The notes under the pieces are model-generated. The model ran no database searches. It was not told the origin of the DNA and saw only the letters and a program-made list of their open reading frames with translations. A program made the position numbers and the translations under genes. This document shows, piece by piece, positions 36,449 to 45,590 of a stretch of DNA of 64,000 nt. The stretch is from Sulfurimonas xiamenensis (GTDB taxonomy: Bacteria; Campylobacterota; Campylobacteria; Campylobacterales; Sulfurimonadaceae): assembly GCF_009258045.1 (NCBI RefSeq), contig NZ_CP041166.1:1852243-1916242 (forward strand). Direction: 5' to 3'. Positions within the stretch are counted from its first letter, which is position 1. The number at the start of each line of letters is the position of its first letter.

Positions 36449-37921
36449 ATGAAAAAGAATAAAATCCTAGAAGAGATTTTAAAAGAAGTAGATAAGCATC
36501 CGGAGATTATGTCTCGTCGTGAAGCTTTAAAATATTTAACTATGTCTCCATTAGCAGCTTCTGTATTGGCGGGTGCTTCTGTAGGAGCAACCACAGCGAG
36601 TGCTTCGGATGCTAAAGGGAAAATAGTTATAGTTGGGGGAGGCTTAGCTGGTATGAGTACGGCTGCACGCCTTAATAACACTTTATCAAATGCAGATATC
36701 ACTGTTATTGAACCTGATCCGTTATCAGTTTCTTATCAGCCTGGTCAAACTCTAATTGGTGCCGGTATTTGGGACAAAGATGATATTGCTTATAAAAGAG
36801 ATGATTTTCTTCCAAGCGGTGTAAAACTTATAAAAGGGAGTGTAACTGCTTTTGATCCGGATAACAACAAAGTTACAGTAGACGGAAACCAAGATGTATC
36901 TTATGATCAGTTAATTATTGCTACGGGTCTTAAGCTAAATTATGGAGCAATTAAAGGTTTAGAAGGCGAGATCACTTCTATGGGAACTGACAACTCTGTT
37001 GTAAGACAAAAAGTTGGTAAAAACGGAACTCACTCAATCTACTTCCGTGACGGTGCGGCAGATACTTACAAAGGTATACAGGAGTTAATTGCAAAAGCAA
37101 AAGCGCATAAAGGCCCTGGAAAATTACAAGCACTATTTACGCATCCAAACACACCAATCAAGTGTGGTGGAGCGCCTATGAAGATTATGTATTTAACGAA
37201 TTCAAGACTTGAAGAAGCTGGTGTTCGTGATAAAGTAGAACTTACTTTCTACACAAACGGTAGTGCACTTTTTGGTATCAAAGAGTATAATGAATCAATC
37301 TTTAAGCAATTTGACGAAAGAGGTTTCAAAAAAAACTTTGCTCACAATTTAACTGAGATAGATACTGATGCAAAAGTAGCTGTATTTAATCATCACTGGA
37401 AAGAAAAAGGCGAGTGGGATGAAGATTTAGAAGAGTATGGAGTAGTAATAAAAAATGAGCGCGTTGAAGCAAAATATGATTTTATTCATATAACACCTCC
37501 GATGAAAGCTCCAGATGTTGTTAAAAATTCTCCGGTAGGTTCGGATAAGGGATGGGTACCTGTTGTAAAAGAGACTCTACAGCATGTTACTTATAAAAAT
37601 GTATGGTCTTTAGGAGATGTTGCAGCAGTTCCAATGGGTAAAACAGGTGGTTCAGTTCGTAAACAGTACAAAGTTTTAGTTGACAATATGGTAGCGTCTA
37701 TGGAAGGAAAAAGTTCACTTCCATCTAGATATGGCGGATATACAGTTTGTCCTCTTATTACAAGCATTGGTACTGTAATGTTAGCAGAATTTGACTGGAG
37801 TAAAAAGCCTACTCCTTCATTCCCGCTTGACCCTACTCAAGAGAGATGGATATGGTGGTTATTGAAAGTTTATGCACTAAAACCAATGACTATTTATGGT
37901 ATGCTTCCAGGTAGAGCTTAA
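36449..37921 (+). CDS. sqr: Sulfide:quinone oxidoreductase-type flavoprotein (Sqr/FCSD family)
   Basis: A 490-residue FAD disulfide oxidoreductase that would oxidise sulfide to sulfur/polysulfide and reduce quinone or cytochrome c. The FAD-binding Rossmann motif IVIVGGGLAGMSTAARL is at residues 59-75. Exactly two cysteines exist, Cys239 (PIKCGGAPMK) and Cys434 (YTVCPLIT), corresponding to the two redox cysteines of Sqr; the third cysteine of classical type I Sqr is missing. An N-terminal twin-arginine stretch (SRREALKYLTMSPLAAS) implies Tat export. A cytochrome c gene follows after 27 bp. Ribosome site GGGG. Confidence 0.85.
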   Translation: MKKNKILEEILKEVDKHPEIMSRREALKYLTMSPLAASVLAGASVGATTASASDAKGKIVIVGGGLAGMSTAARLNNTLSNADITVIEPDPLSVSYQPGQTLIGAGIWDKDDIAYKRDDFLPSGVKLIKGSVTAFDPDNNKVTVDGNQDVSYDQLIIATGLKLNYGAIKGLEGEITSMGTDNSVVRQKVGKNGTHSIYFRDGAADTYKGIQELIAKAKAHKGPGKLQALFTHPNTPIKCGGAPMKIMYLTNSRLEEAGVRDKVELTFYTNGSALFGIKEYNESIFKQFDERGFKKNFAHNLTEIDTDAKVAVFNHHWKEKGEWDEDLEEYGVVIKNERVEAKYDFIHITPPMKAPDVVKNSPVGSDKGWVPVVKETLQHVTYKNVWSLGDVAAVPMGKTGGSVRKQYKVLVDNMVASMEGKSSLPSRYGGYTVCPLITSIGTVMLAEFDWSKKPTPSFPLDPTQERWIWWLLKVYALKPMTIYGMLPGRA

Positions 37922-37948
37922 TATTAAAACATAATTTAGGAGAAAAAT

Positions 37949-38323
37949 ATGATAAAAAGATTAACAACGATTTCAATCGCCACTTTAGTTGCAATAGCTT
38001 TAACTGCATGTAGCGGAGATAAGAAGCAGGCAGAAACAAAAACATATAAGATGAGTGCAGAAGAGGTCTATAAGGCATCATGTACAAAATGTCATGGAGC
38101 TCATGGTGAAGGGAAAACTGAAAAGAAAACACCAAGATTTGATGATAAAACAGTTGCTGAACTTGAGTATAGTTTATTTGATATCAAAAAAGGTGGAATA
38201 ACTTTTACAACAGGTACTGATCATGAAATTATGGAGCATAATATGCAAAAATTAATAGACCAGGGCTATGATTACGATATTAAAACTATGGCACAATATA
38301 TTTACAGCACATTTAAAAAATAA
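37949..38323 (+). CDS. Lipoprotein monohaem cytochrome c
   Basis: A 124-residue class I-like cytochrome with a lipoprotein signal (IALTAC, Cys21) and a single haem site CTKCH at 45-49. KLIDQGYDYDIKTMAQYIYSTF gives the C-terminal helix. It is encoded 27 bp after Sqr with GGAG upstream, so it is likely the membrane-anchored electron acceptor or a shuttle for that enzyme. Confidence 0.85.
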   Translation: MIKRLTTISIATLVAIALTACSGDKKQAETKTYKMSAEEVYKASCTKCHGAHGEGKTEKKTPRFDDKTVAELEYSLFDIKKGGITFTTGTDHEIMEHNMQKLIDQGYDYDIKTMAQYIYSTFKK

Positions 38324-38325
38324 TA

Positions 38326-38334
38326 TGTTATAAT
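38326..38334 (+). promoter_or_regulatory. Extended -10 box of the cytochrome b gene
   Basis: A perfect extended -10, TGT-TATAAT, just after the cytochrome c stop and 63 bp before the cytochrome b start. Confidence 0.55.
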
Positions 38335-38397
38335 ACTTGCCATAATACATCCTTATTTAACTAAATTTAAGGAAAGGGGTTACTTGGTGATTTTATT

Positions 38398-39531
38398 ATG
38401 AAAAACAATAAAAAAAACCAAGTTTATGTTTGGCCACTGTGTACAAGATTTGTACACTGGCTAATCGCTTTATCCTTTACATTTTCTTTTATTCTCTCAT
38501 TTTTTGAACATAGACTCAATTATCATGTTGCTGTAGGCATCATTTTTGGTTTAATGCTTCTATATAGAATTATTTGGGGATTTATCGGTCCTCGTTATGC
38601 AACATTCAATACATTTAAACTCTCTTTATCAGAATTAAAATTTTATTTTGTAGAAAAAATTAAAAATAGATACAGAGAAATTCCTGCTGGACACAATCCC
38701 GCTTCAAGCTGGTATACGCTTATTGTTTTAAGTGTCGGCTCAGTAATAGCTATTTCTGGTCTTCTGCTTTATGGCATACAAGAAGCCAAAGGATATCTTT
38801 CAGTTTTAAACGATGACTACTACATGTATAGCGATACACTCTTAAACATACATATTTATGCCAGCTATACACTTCTCGCATGGGCTTTTATACACATAAT
38901 AGGTGTACTAATAGAGCAGTTTTACCATAAAACAAATATGGTTTTTGCAATGATCACAGGATATAAAAAAGCAAAAGGTGAAGATGCTGAACTGTGTACT
39001 CCCAAAAATATTGTCTCATATATCTTTTTAATTTTATCAGTGTGGGTTTTTTATGTCATACTTGATGGAACACACAACCCTTTTGTAAAAAGTAAATTTA
39101 CCAATATTGATTATAAAAGCGAAAATGATATTTTTTATGAAAAATGCGGTGATTGTCATAAAATCTATCCCCCTTTTTTACTAACTGAAAAATCATGGAT
39201 TAGAATTATGGATGGACTTGATAATCATTTTGGAGAAAAAATAACTGATCAAAATATATCAAAACAAGAAGCTATAGTTATAAAAAACTATCTTTTAAAA
39301 AATGCGGCGGAACACTCTACAAGAGAAGCCGCAGTAAAAATTGTAGCTTCTGTAAAAGATGGACGCCCTATAGCAATAACCAAAACTCTTTATTGGATAG
39401 AAACTCATAAAAACATACCACGCAGTGCATATTCTGATAAAAAAATAAAAGATAAATCCAACTGCTTTTCTTGTCATAAAAATATAGAAAAAGGTAATAC
39501 AGAAGATATAAATATCTTATATCATTATTGA
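38398..39531 (+). CDS. Cytochrome b561-type protein fused to a dihaem cytochrome c (DHC) domain
   Basis: A 377-residue membrane protein. Residues 1-185 form a four-helix di-haem b cytochrome (VWPLCTRFVHWLIALSF with His20, His43, then His152 and His166). A further membrane helix lies around 205-222. The C-terminal domain carries two c-type haem sites, CGDCH (250-254) and CFSCH (356-360), with the surrounding YPPFLLTEKSWIRIMDGLDNHFGE typical of DHC proteins. Such proteins pass electrons between the quinone pool and periplasmic carriers. GGTGA at 38386-38390 is the ribosome site. It sits between Sqr/cytochrome c and psrABC. Confidence 0.85.
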   Translation: MKNNKKNQVYVWPLCTRFVHWLIALSFTFSFILSFFEHRLNYHVAVGIIFGLMLLYRIIWGFIGPRYATFNTFKLSLSELKFYFVEKIKNRYREIPAGHNPASSWYTLIVLSVGSVIAISGLLLYGIQEAKGYLSVLNDDYYMYSDTLLNIHIYASYTLLAWAFIHIIGVLIEQFYHKTNMVFAMITGYKKAKGEDAELCTPKNIVSYIFLILSVWVFYVILDGTHNPFVKSKFTNIDYKSENDIFYEKCGDCHKIYPPFLLTEKSWIRIMDGLDNHFGEKITDQNISKQEAIVIKNYLLKNAAEHSTREAAVKIVASVKDGRPIAITKTLYWIETHKNIPRSAYSDKKIKDKSNCFSCHKNIEKGNTEDINILYHY

Positions 39532-39703
39532 TTTTTTTATTATTATAATTTATTTTTAACACTATTATAATCTAAATTAAAGTTGTATATAAGATAAAGT
39601 CTATTAAAATGCTTAGATTTATAATTCTTATTTAAGTGACGGCTAAGTTTCAACTCACTAAATTAAGAGATATATTAGACTATATTAAGAAGGGGTAAAG
39701 CTT

Positions 39704-42124
39704 ATGGAAGTAGAAACTTCAAGGAGAAAATTTCTTCAGGGTACTATTACTATGAGTGTTGTTGGAGCGACAGCACTTAGTACAAATCTTTTATCAAGCG
39801 GTGATGGTCAAAGTGCTAAACCTGGTGCAATTTCATTTCACAATACAAAAACAGGAAATGGGTCTTCACATGAAGTAGCAACATTGTGCGAAATGTGTGT
39901 AAACAAATGTGCGGCAATGGCTAGAGTAGAAAATGGAGTAGTTACCAAACTAAATCCAAATCCAATGTTCCCAAAATCAAAAAATATGCTATGTGCCAGA
40001 GGAAATGCAGGTATTCAAGCATTATACGATCCGGACAGACTAAAATATCCAATGATAAGAATTGGTGAAAAAGGTGAAGGAAAGTTTAGAAGAGTTACTT
40101 GGGATGAAGCATATAACGCAATTTTAAATGGTACAGACAAATTTCCTGGACTTAAGCAGATTCTTGATGAGGAAGAGGACAATAGATCTTCCATGCTTTT
40201 TTGTGCAGGTGAAGGTATGGCTGAACATACTTTTAAACAGTTTTTTGAAGCATTTGGCTCTGCAAACTGGCTAAATCACTCATCAATATGTCTTCAAACT
40301 GTTGCATCTGGATATGGCGTAACACTTGGTATGTACCCTCAAGCAGATCTTGACAATGCAGAGTATATTATTATTGCCGGAGCAAATAGAGCTGAAGCGA
40401 TAGTAACACCTGATACCATGGATGCCTTTAAAAGAACAAAGGGCAGAGGCGCAAAGATGATTTGTATAGATCCTAGGTTTACAAATACAGCTGCAAAATC
40501 TGATAAATGGCTGGCTATAAAACCTGGTACTGACTTGGCCTTTGTTTTAGCACTGACATATGTTACATTGACAGAAGAGTTGCATAACAAAGCTTATGTT
40601 GAAAAATACTTTAATGGTTTTGAAGAGTATAAAAACAGTGTTATATCAAATAACTACACACCTGAGTGGGCTGAGCCGATTACAGGCATAAAAGCAAAAG
40701 ATATCTACACAATTGCCAGAGAATTTGCTGCTCATGCTCCAAAAGCCGTCTATTACCCGGGTAGAAGAAGTACTTTTGCTAAAAATGATTTTCAGCTGCG
40801 TCGTGCAATGGCAATTTTCCAAGCACTGCATGGTGCAATTGACACCAAAGGCGGATTGATTTTTGGGGACAAACTTGATATTAAAGGACATGCAGGACTT
40901 GCACCTCTATATGAAAGAGCAAGAGCAAGAGCAATAGTTAAAAGAACAGACCAAAAAGGCGAACCTGGATATGATGATTGTGCTGTTGTAAGCGGCGGCG
41001 GTTCTTGGATTGGCTGGAGAAACAGATATTTAGAAGACAAAATGCCATATAAAGTAAGAGGTATGTTCTGTTATAAACACAATCCAATGATGAATATGCC
41101 AAATACTGCAAAAACTGCTCAAATGCTTAAAAAAATGGAGCTTGTAGTAACAATTGATACTATGCCGAGTGATACTGTAATGTTTGCAGATGTTGTTTTA
41201 CCTGAGTGTACTTATTTGGAGAGAACAGATCCTGTGAAAACATTTGGTGGAATTGAGCCTTCAATTGCTGTAAGAAATAAAGTAATTGAGCCTATGTTTG
41301 AGAGCAAGCCTGTTATGGAAATCTTAAAAGGTTTAACTACAAAAATATCTAAGCCACTCTTTGAGATAAGTAAAAAATATGATGAAGAAGTACAAGATAT
41401 GATTGAAGATGACGGTGAAGAGGAAGTTTATGCAGAATTTGATCTGACTCTGCCATTTAAGCATACACAAGAAGAACTTAATCACCACGCCGTTGAAATG
41501 TACCCAGGCGCTGCTGAAAAACTTCATAAATATGGTGTCTTCTATCCAAATCAGGATGAGTACTATAAACAATTATCTGTAAATGAGTATCAGTACTATC
41601 CAGAAAACAAAAAGTTTTACAGTGTTGGCGGCGGTAAACCAAAAACTCCATCTGGAAAAATTGAATGTAATATAGAGTCTTTTGCTGATATGGGTGTGGA
41701 TCCGATGCCGGTATGGAGAGATGAGTATAACTACAGTGTCCCTGCTGGCAAATTTAGACTTCTTTCCGGCCGTCATGCACAATTTACTCAAAGCGGAACT
41801 GTAAACAATGCTATGCTTCTAGACCTTATGCCTGAAAATTTCATATGGATAAACAAAAGAATCGCGCAGGAAAAAGGCATAAAATTTGCAGATATGATAG
41901 AAGTTAGTTCAAGTATCGGTAAAGTTCAGCTAAAAGCATACCCTACAGAAAAAATAGCACCGGATCAAGTATTTTTTATTCATGGATTTGGGGCAGAGAG
42001 TGAAGAACTCACATGGGCATATAAAAATGGCGGGAATGATAACACTATTATTGAAGATCATATAGAGCCTGTTTATGGTGCTGCGGCTATGCATGAAACT
42101 AATGTTGAAATAAGAAAGGTGTAA
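39704..42124 (+). CDS. psrA: Molybdopterin oxidoreductase, polysulfide/thiosulfate reductase-type catalytic subunit
   Basis: An 806-residue Tat-exported enzyme (SRRKFLQGTITMSVVGATAL). The Fe-S binding cysteines are Cys62, Cys65, Cys69 and Cys97 (LCEMCVNKC, MLCARG). The Mo ligand is Cys196 (NHSSICLQTVASGYG), which puts it with Psr/Phs enzymes and not formate dehydrogenase (Sec/Cys in another context) or DMSO reductase (Ser). It reduces polysulfide, or possibly runs in the oxidative direction. Two ORFs below encode the electron-transfer and membrane subunits. Ribosome site GGGG. The upstream 172 bp hold no visible gene. Confidence 0.88.
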   Translation: MEVETSRRKFLQGTITMSVVGATALSTNLLSSGDGQSAKPGAISFHNTKTGNGSSHEVATLCEMCVNKCAAMARVENGVVTKLNPNPMFPKSKNMLCARGNAGIQALYDPDRLKYPMIRIGEKGEGKFRRVTWDEAYNAILNGTDKFPGLKQILDEEEDNRSSMLFCAGEGMAEHTFKQFFEAFGSANWLNHSSICLQTVASGYGVTLGMYPQADLDNAEYIIIAGANRAEAIVTPDTMDAFKRTKGRGAKMICIDPRFTNTAAKSDKWLAIKPGTDLAFVLALTYVTLTEELHNKAYVEKYFNGFEEYKNSVISNNYTPEWAEPITGIKAKDIYTIAREFAAHAPKAVYYPGRRSTFAKNDFQLRRAMAIFQALHGAIDTKGGLIFGDKLDIKGHAGLAPLYERARARAIVKRTDQKGEPGYDDCAVVSGGGSWIGWRNRYLEDKMPYKVRGMFCYKHNPMMNMPNTAKTAQMLKKMELVVTIDTMPSDTVMFADVVLPECTYLERTDPVKTFGGIEPSIAVRNKVIEPMFESKPVMEILKGLTTKISKPLFEISKKYDEEVQDMIEDDGEEEVYAEFDLTLPFKHTQEELNHHAVEMYPGAAEKLHKYGVFYPNQDEYYKQLSVNEYQYYPENKKFYSVGGGKPKTPSGKIECNIESFADMGVDPMPVWRDEYNYSVPAGKFRLLSGRHAQFTQSGTVNNAMLLDLMPENFIWINKRIAQEKGIKFADMIEVSSSIGKVQLKAYPTEKIAPDQVFFIHGFGAESEELTWAYKNGGNDNTIIEDHIEPVYGAAAMHETNVEIRKV

Positions 42125-42126
42125 TT

Positions 42127-42690
42127 ATGGCTAGATATGGAATGGCACTTGATTATAAAAGTTGTATCAATTGCAAGGCATGTGAAACAGCATGTAAAGA
42201 GGAAAACGGCATCTTAATGGGTGCAGACAGTCACCGTATTTGGGTTGGAACGGGTGAAATTGAGGGTCAGTACCCTCTTTTAGACTTAACATCAAATACT
42301 TTTCACCCAAGTCAATGTCAACAATGTGACAATGCACCTTGTGAAGAAGTTTGCCCTACAAATGCAACATACTATGATGATAATGGCGTTGTAAGAGTTG
42401 ATGTTGATAAATGTATATTATGCAGTTACTGTATGAATGCATGTCCTTACGATGCTAGATATGTTGATCAAAGAACAATGACTGTTGACAAATGTAATTT
42501 TTGCAGCGACACAAGACTTGCCAGAGGTGAAACTACAACAGCATGTCAGGCAACATGCCCAACTAAAGTAAGAATATTTGGTGATCTTGATGATCCAAAT
42601 AGCGAAATCAGCGAAGTACTAAGAACAAGAGAGCATTATTCACTAAAAACTCATCTTGGTACCAAACCAAAATTATTTTATCTAATATAA
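42127..42690 (+). CDS. psrB: Four-cluster ferredoxin subunit PsrB
   Basis: A 187-residue electron-transfer subunit with four [4Fe-4S] cysteine clusters (CINCKACETAC, CQQCDNAPCEEVC, CILCSYCMNACPY, CNFC with CQATCP). It wires the Mo subunit to the NrfD-type membrane subunit. It starts 2 bp after psrA and carries no signal of its own, as expected for co-export with PsrA. Confidence 0.92.
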   Translation: MARYGMALDYKSCINCKACETACKEENGILMGADSHRIWVGTGEIEGQYPLLDLTSNTFHPSQCQQCDNAPCEEVCPTNATYYDDNGVVRVDVDKCILCSYCMNACPYDARYVDQRTMTVDKCNFCSDTRLARGETTTACQATCPTKVRIFGDLDDPNSEISEVLRTREHYSLKTHLGTKPKLFYLI

Positions 42691-42700
42691 GGAGGATGGG

Positions 42701-43912
42701 ATGAGTTTAAGAGAAAAAATAAATACTATTGTTCCTATTAGAGATGATTTTTCAATGAAATCATTATTAAGTTTTGAGAAAACGCCTTTTAATATCTTTA
42801 TGGCTGTTTTATCCATTGCTCTTTTTCTGTGGATGTCTTATGGTATAGGCGTATATTTAAGTCACGGTCATCATGCATACAATGTAACGAGAGAACATCC
42901 ATGGGGTCTTATGATTGCTATGTATGTATTTTTTGTTGTTAGCTCCACCGGTCTATGTATCATCTCCTCTTTTGGACATGTATTTAAGATACCAGGTTTT
43001 GCCATAATTGGTAAAAGAGCTATTATGGGTGCGATTTTAACCATCTTATCAGGATTTGTTGTTATTGCTTTTGAGATTGGACATCCTGTAACCATGATGA
43101 TTTATAATGTAATGAGTCCTGGCTTAACATCTGCTATTTGGTGGATGGGTACACTTTATGGACTATATCTTACATTTATCATTTTAGAGTTTATATTTTT
43201 AGCTAGAAATGATCATAAATGGTCTGGATGGTTTGGTATAGGTGGTCTTGTTGTCGGTATTGCCGCTCACTCAAACCTTGGTTCCGTATTTGGATTTTTA
43301 GTAGCAAGACCTATATCAAATGGTGTTTTTTACCCGATCTATTTTATATTATCAGCAATGATTACAGGTATATATCTACTATTTTTAATCTACGGTTTTA
43401 GATATAAACTTAAATTTCCGCCTGAAGTTCAAGAATTTCTTTATAAAATAGGTAAACTTTTAGCGCTTCTTTTAGCTATTTTAATCTTTTTTGAAACTTG
43501 GAGATTTTTAACAGCGATCTATGGCGGTATGCCTGAACGCGCTGATGTTGCTATGCATATACTGGGAAGTGCTCCATTTATTTATGGCGAAGTTTTACTT
43601 GGTATGGTTATTCCTTTTTTAATTGCTTTTACATCCAAAGGAAGAGCGACTGTCAGCTTAGTTTTTGCATCGATAACCGGAATGGTAGGAATTTTCTTTA
43701 TGAGATATGATTTGGTTCATGATACACAGTTAGCACCAATGATGACACTCAAAAAGAGAGAGTATCAACTAGAACCTTCTTGGGTTGAGTACTTTCCATC
43801 TTCAACTGAAATGGCAATCTCTATAGGTGCTATAGGCTTTTGTTTTATTCTTTATTATATAGCGGATAAAGCATTTGATTTGGATCATAGCAAAGAAGAT
43901 ATACATCATTAA
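42701..43912 (+). CDS. psrC: NrfD/PsrC-type quinol-binding membrane subunit
   Basis: A 403-residue integral membrane protein with about nine hydrophobic segments of the NrfD family. It anchors PsrAB and exchanges electrons with the menaquinone pool. The N-terminal part INTIVPIRDDFSMKSLLSFEK is followed by membrane segments, with charged residues buried in helices (EIGHPVTMMIYNV, VARPISNGVFYPIYF). It starts 11 bp after psrB with GGAGG. Confidence 0.9.
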   Translation: MSLREKINTIVPIRDDFSMKSLLSFEKTPFNIFMAVLSIALFLWMSYGIGVYLSHGHHAYNVTREHPWGLMIAMYVFFVVSSTGLCIISSFGHVFKIPGFAIIGKRAIMGAILTILSGFVVIAFEIGHPVTMMIYNVMSPGLTSAIWWMGTLYGLYLTFIILEFIFLARNDHKWSGWFGIGGLVVGIAAHSNLGSVFGFLVARPISNGVFYPIYFILSAMITGIYLLFLIYGFRYKLKFPPEVQEFLYKIGKLLALLLAILIFFETWRFLTAIYGGMPERADVAMHILGSAPFIYGEVLLGMVIPFLIAFTSKGRATVSLVFASITGMVGIFFMRYDLVHDTQLAPMMTLKKREYQLEPSWVEYFPSSTEMAISIGAIGFCFILYYIADKAFDLDHSKEDIHH

Positions 43913-44058
43913 TATCTAAAACTTTCCAAAAGCCAAGATAAAATATCAAAGCTTTTGGAGATACTTTCATAATTAAATAAGAAAAATTGTTATAAATTAT
44001 ATAAATAACAAATGTAACCTATGTAATAAATATTATTTTTATTATTTATAAGTTAAAA

Positions 44059-44067
44059 TGTTATAAT
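44059..44067 (+). promoter_or_regulatory. Extended -10 box of the small three-Cys protein gene
   Basis: TGT-TATAAT, 15 bp before the ATG at 44083; the leader is extremely short. Confidence 0.55.
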
Positions 44068-44082
44068 TCAAAAGGAGATTAA

Positions 44083-44406
44083 ATGAACAAAATAGTAAAA
44101 ATCGCATTAAGCACAGCGTTAATTCTAAGTGTTGGTGCAGTAACTGCAAGTGCAGATGCTGATAAAGGTCAAAAACTTTACGCTAAAAAGTTAAAAGAAG
44201 CATGTGGTATGAGTGGTGCAGCAATGGCTGGTAAACATACTCAAACTGAGTGGGAAGATCTACACAAAAGTGGTAAACTTGCAGATGAGATCAAAAAACT
44301 TTGTCCATCAGTTGATGATAGTGATATAAAAGATAAATATCTTGAGCACTATTTTGACTTTTTCCATAAATTTGGAAGCGACAGTGGAAATGTTCCTGCT
44401 TGTTAA
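44083..44406 (+). CDS. Exported small protein, haem-less cytochrome c-like, unknown
   Basis: A 107-residue protein with a signal peptide (MNKIVKIALSTALILSVGAVTASA-D). The segment ADKGQKLYAKKLKEACGMSG resembles the start of a class I cytochrome c, but the CxxCH haem site is replaced by CGMSGAAMAGKH. Cysteines are at 41, 74 and 107, the last being the final residue (GNVPAC). I do not recognise a named family, though cytochrome-like entries of this type exist in Campylobacterota. Its own promoter and a strong ribosome site (GGAGATT) suggest high expression. It lies between psrC and an MBL-fold protein, and a role as sulfur or thiol carrier is speculation. Confidence 0.7.
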   Translation: MNKIVKIALSTALILSVGAVTASADADKGQKLYAKKLKEACGMSGAAMAGKHTQTEWEDLHKSGKLADEIKKLCPSVDDSDIKDKYLEHYFDFFHKFGSDSGNVPAC

Positions 44407-44445
44407 TAAGTCTTTAATTATTTAAACTTTCAACATATTCTAAAT

Positions 44446-44471
44446 TAGATTCTGGGTTTATCCCGGGTCTA
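44446..44471 (+). terminator. Terminator of the small three-Cys protein gene
   Basis: A GC-rich stem TAGATTC-t-GGG / CCCGGGTCTA with two G-U pairs and one bulge, a 5-nt loop and T-rich sequence downstream. Confidence 0.5.
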
Positions 44472-44529
44472 AAAATCTTTCATATTTTATTTTTTCTTAT
44501 ATTTATTTGTAAAATTTATCCTTCTTAAG

Positions 44530-44535
44530 TATAAT
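44530..44535 (+). promoter_or_regulatory. -10 box of the second MBL-fold gene
   Basis: TATAAT followed by ACTCGC, 41 bp before the ATG at 44577. Confidence 0.45.
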
Positions 44536-44576
44536 ACTCGCTAATAATTATTTACTTTATAAAAAGAGGGGAAAAA

Positions 44577-45551
44577 ATGAGAAAAACTGCTTTTTTAGCA
44601 TTAATCGTTTTAATATTTTCATTGTCACTAAATGCGTTCACATTGGGAGATCTTGGTGAATTCAAATTTGAAAAAGCGAATGACAATGTTTATATAATGC
44701 ATGGACCAGAAGAAGAACCTAGCAAAAAAAATGAAGGTTTTATGAATAATCCTGCACTAATAGAGAGCCAAAACGGGTTAATCGTAATAGATCCGGGCGG
44801 AAACTATAATGTTGGTAAAAAAGTACTCGCAGAAATCGAAAAAGTAAGCAAAAAACCTATTATTGCAATTTTCAATACTCATAAACATGGAGACCATTGG
44901 TTTGCAAATAAAAGCATTAAGGAAAAATATCCTGATGTCCCTATTTATGCCTTAACCTATATGATAGAGCAGGTAAAAGATAATGCAGCTGATACATGGT
45001 ATGGCATTTTAGACAGATTAACAGGGAATTTAGAAGGAACAAAACCATTTACATTTCCAAGCCAAGGTGTAGAAAACAGACAAACAGTTGTTGTAGATGG
45101 GCAAACTTTTATTATGCGTCACTATGCAAAAGGGCATACCGATACTGATATTTTGATAGAACATGTTAACTCAAATACTCTCTTTATCGGGGATAATCTT
45201 ATAACAAACCGTTTTGGAGCATTTGATGAGTCTTCTAGCATAGTTGAAAACATTAAACTGCTCGAGAAGATCAAAAATCAAGAAGACGGGTTTAAGAAAT
45301 ATACACTCTATGTTCCGGGGCACGGACCTTCAAGCGGTGAAATAAGCAAAACTATAGACCCTTTCTTAAACTATCTAAATATTATTGTTGCAGGCGCTAA
45401 AAAAGCATATGAAAATGATATACCAAGTTATGAAATTAAATCTGAAGTTCATGAAGAGTTAAAAGCATATCACTCGTGGGATGCCTATGAGGGTCAAATG
45501 GGCAAGCATCTTATGAAAGCTTACTCAGAAATTGAGATGTTGGATTTTTAA
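44577..45551 (+). CDS. Exported metallo-beta-lactamase-fold hydrolase, second copy
   Basis: A 324-residue protein with a signal peptide (MRKTAFLALIVLIFSLSLNA). Metal ligands are THKHGDH, His in YAKGHTDTDI, Asp in LFIGDNLITN and His in VPGHGPSSG. It shares architecture with 11014-11979 but is not a recent duplicate (loops differ). It is close to quinoprotein-relay and SoxH-like proteins. It sits at the end of the sulfide/polysulfide gene set, so a periplasmic sulfur-compound hydrolase is plausible but unproven. GAGGGG is the ribosome site. Confidence 0.8.
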   Translation: MRKTAFLALIVLIFSLSLNAFTLGDLGEFKFEKANDNVYIMHGPEEEPSKKNEGFMNNPALIESQNGLIVIDPGGNYNVGKKVLAEIEKVSKKPIIAIFNTHKHGDHWFANKSIKEKYPDVPIYALTYMIEQVKDNAADTWYGILDRLTGNLEGTKPFTFPSQGVENRQTVVVDGQTFIMRHYAKGHTDTDILIEHVNSNTLFIGDNLITNRFGAFDESSSIVENIKLLEKIKNQEDGFKKYTLYVPGHGPSSGEISKTIDPFLNYLNIIVAGAKKAYENDIPSYEIKSEVHEELKAYHSWDAYEGQMGKHLMKAYSEIEMLDF

Positions 45552-45557
45552 AGTTTT

Positions 45558-45590
45558 ACTAGATTAAAGAGATTTTCTCTTTAATCTAGT
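45558..45590. terminator. Perfect 15-bp hairpin between MBL and folE
   Basis: ACTAGATTAAAGAGA (45558-45572) pairs fully with 45576-45590 across a 3-nt loop. It is shared by convergent genes and overlaps the folE stop. Confidence 0.7.
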
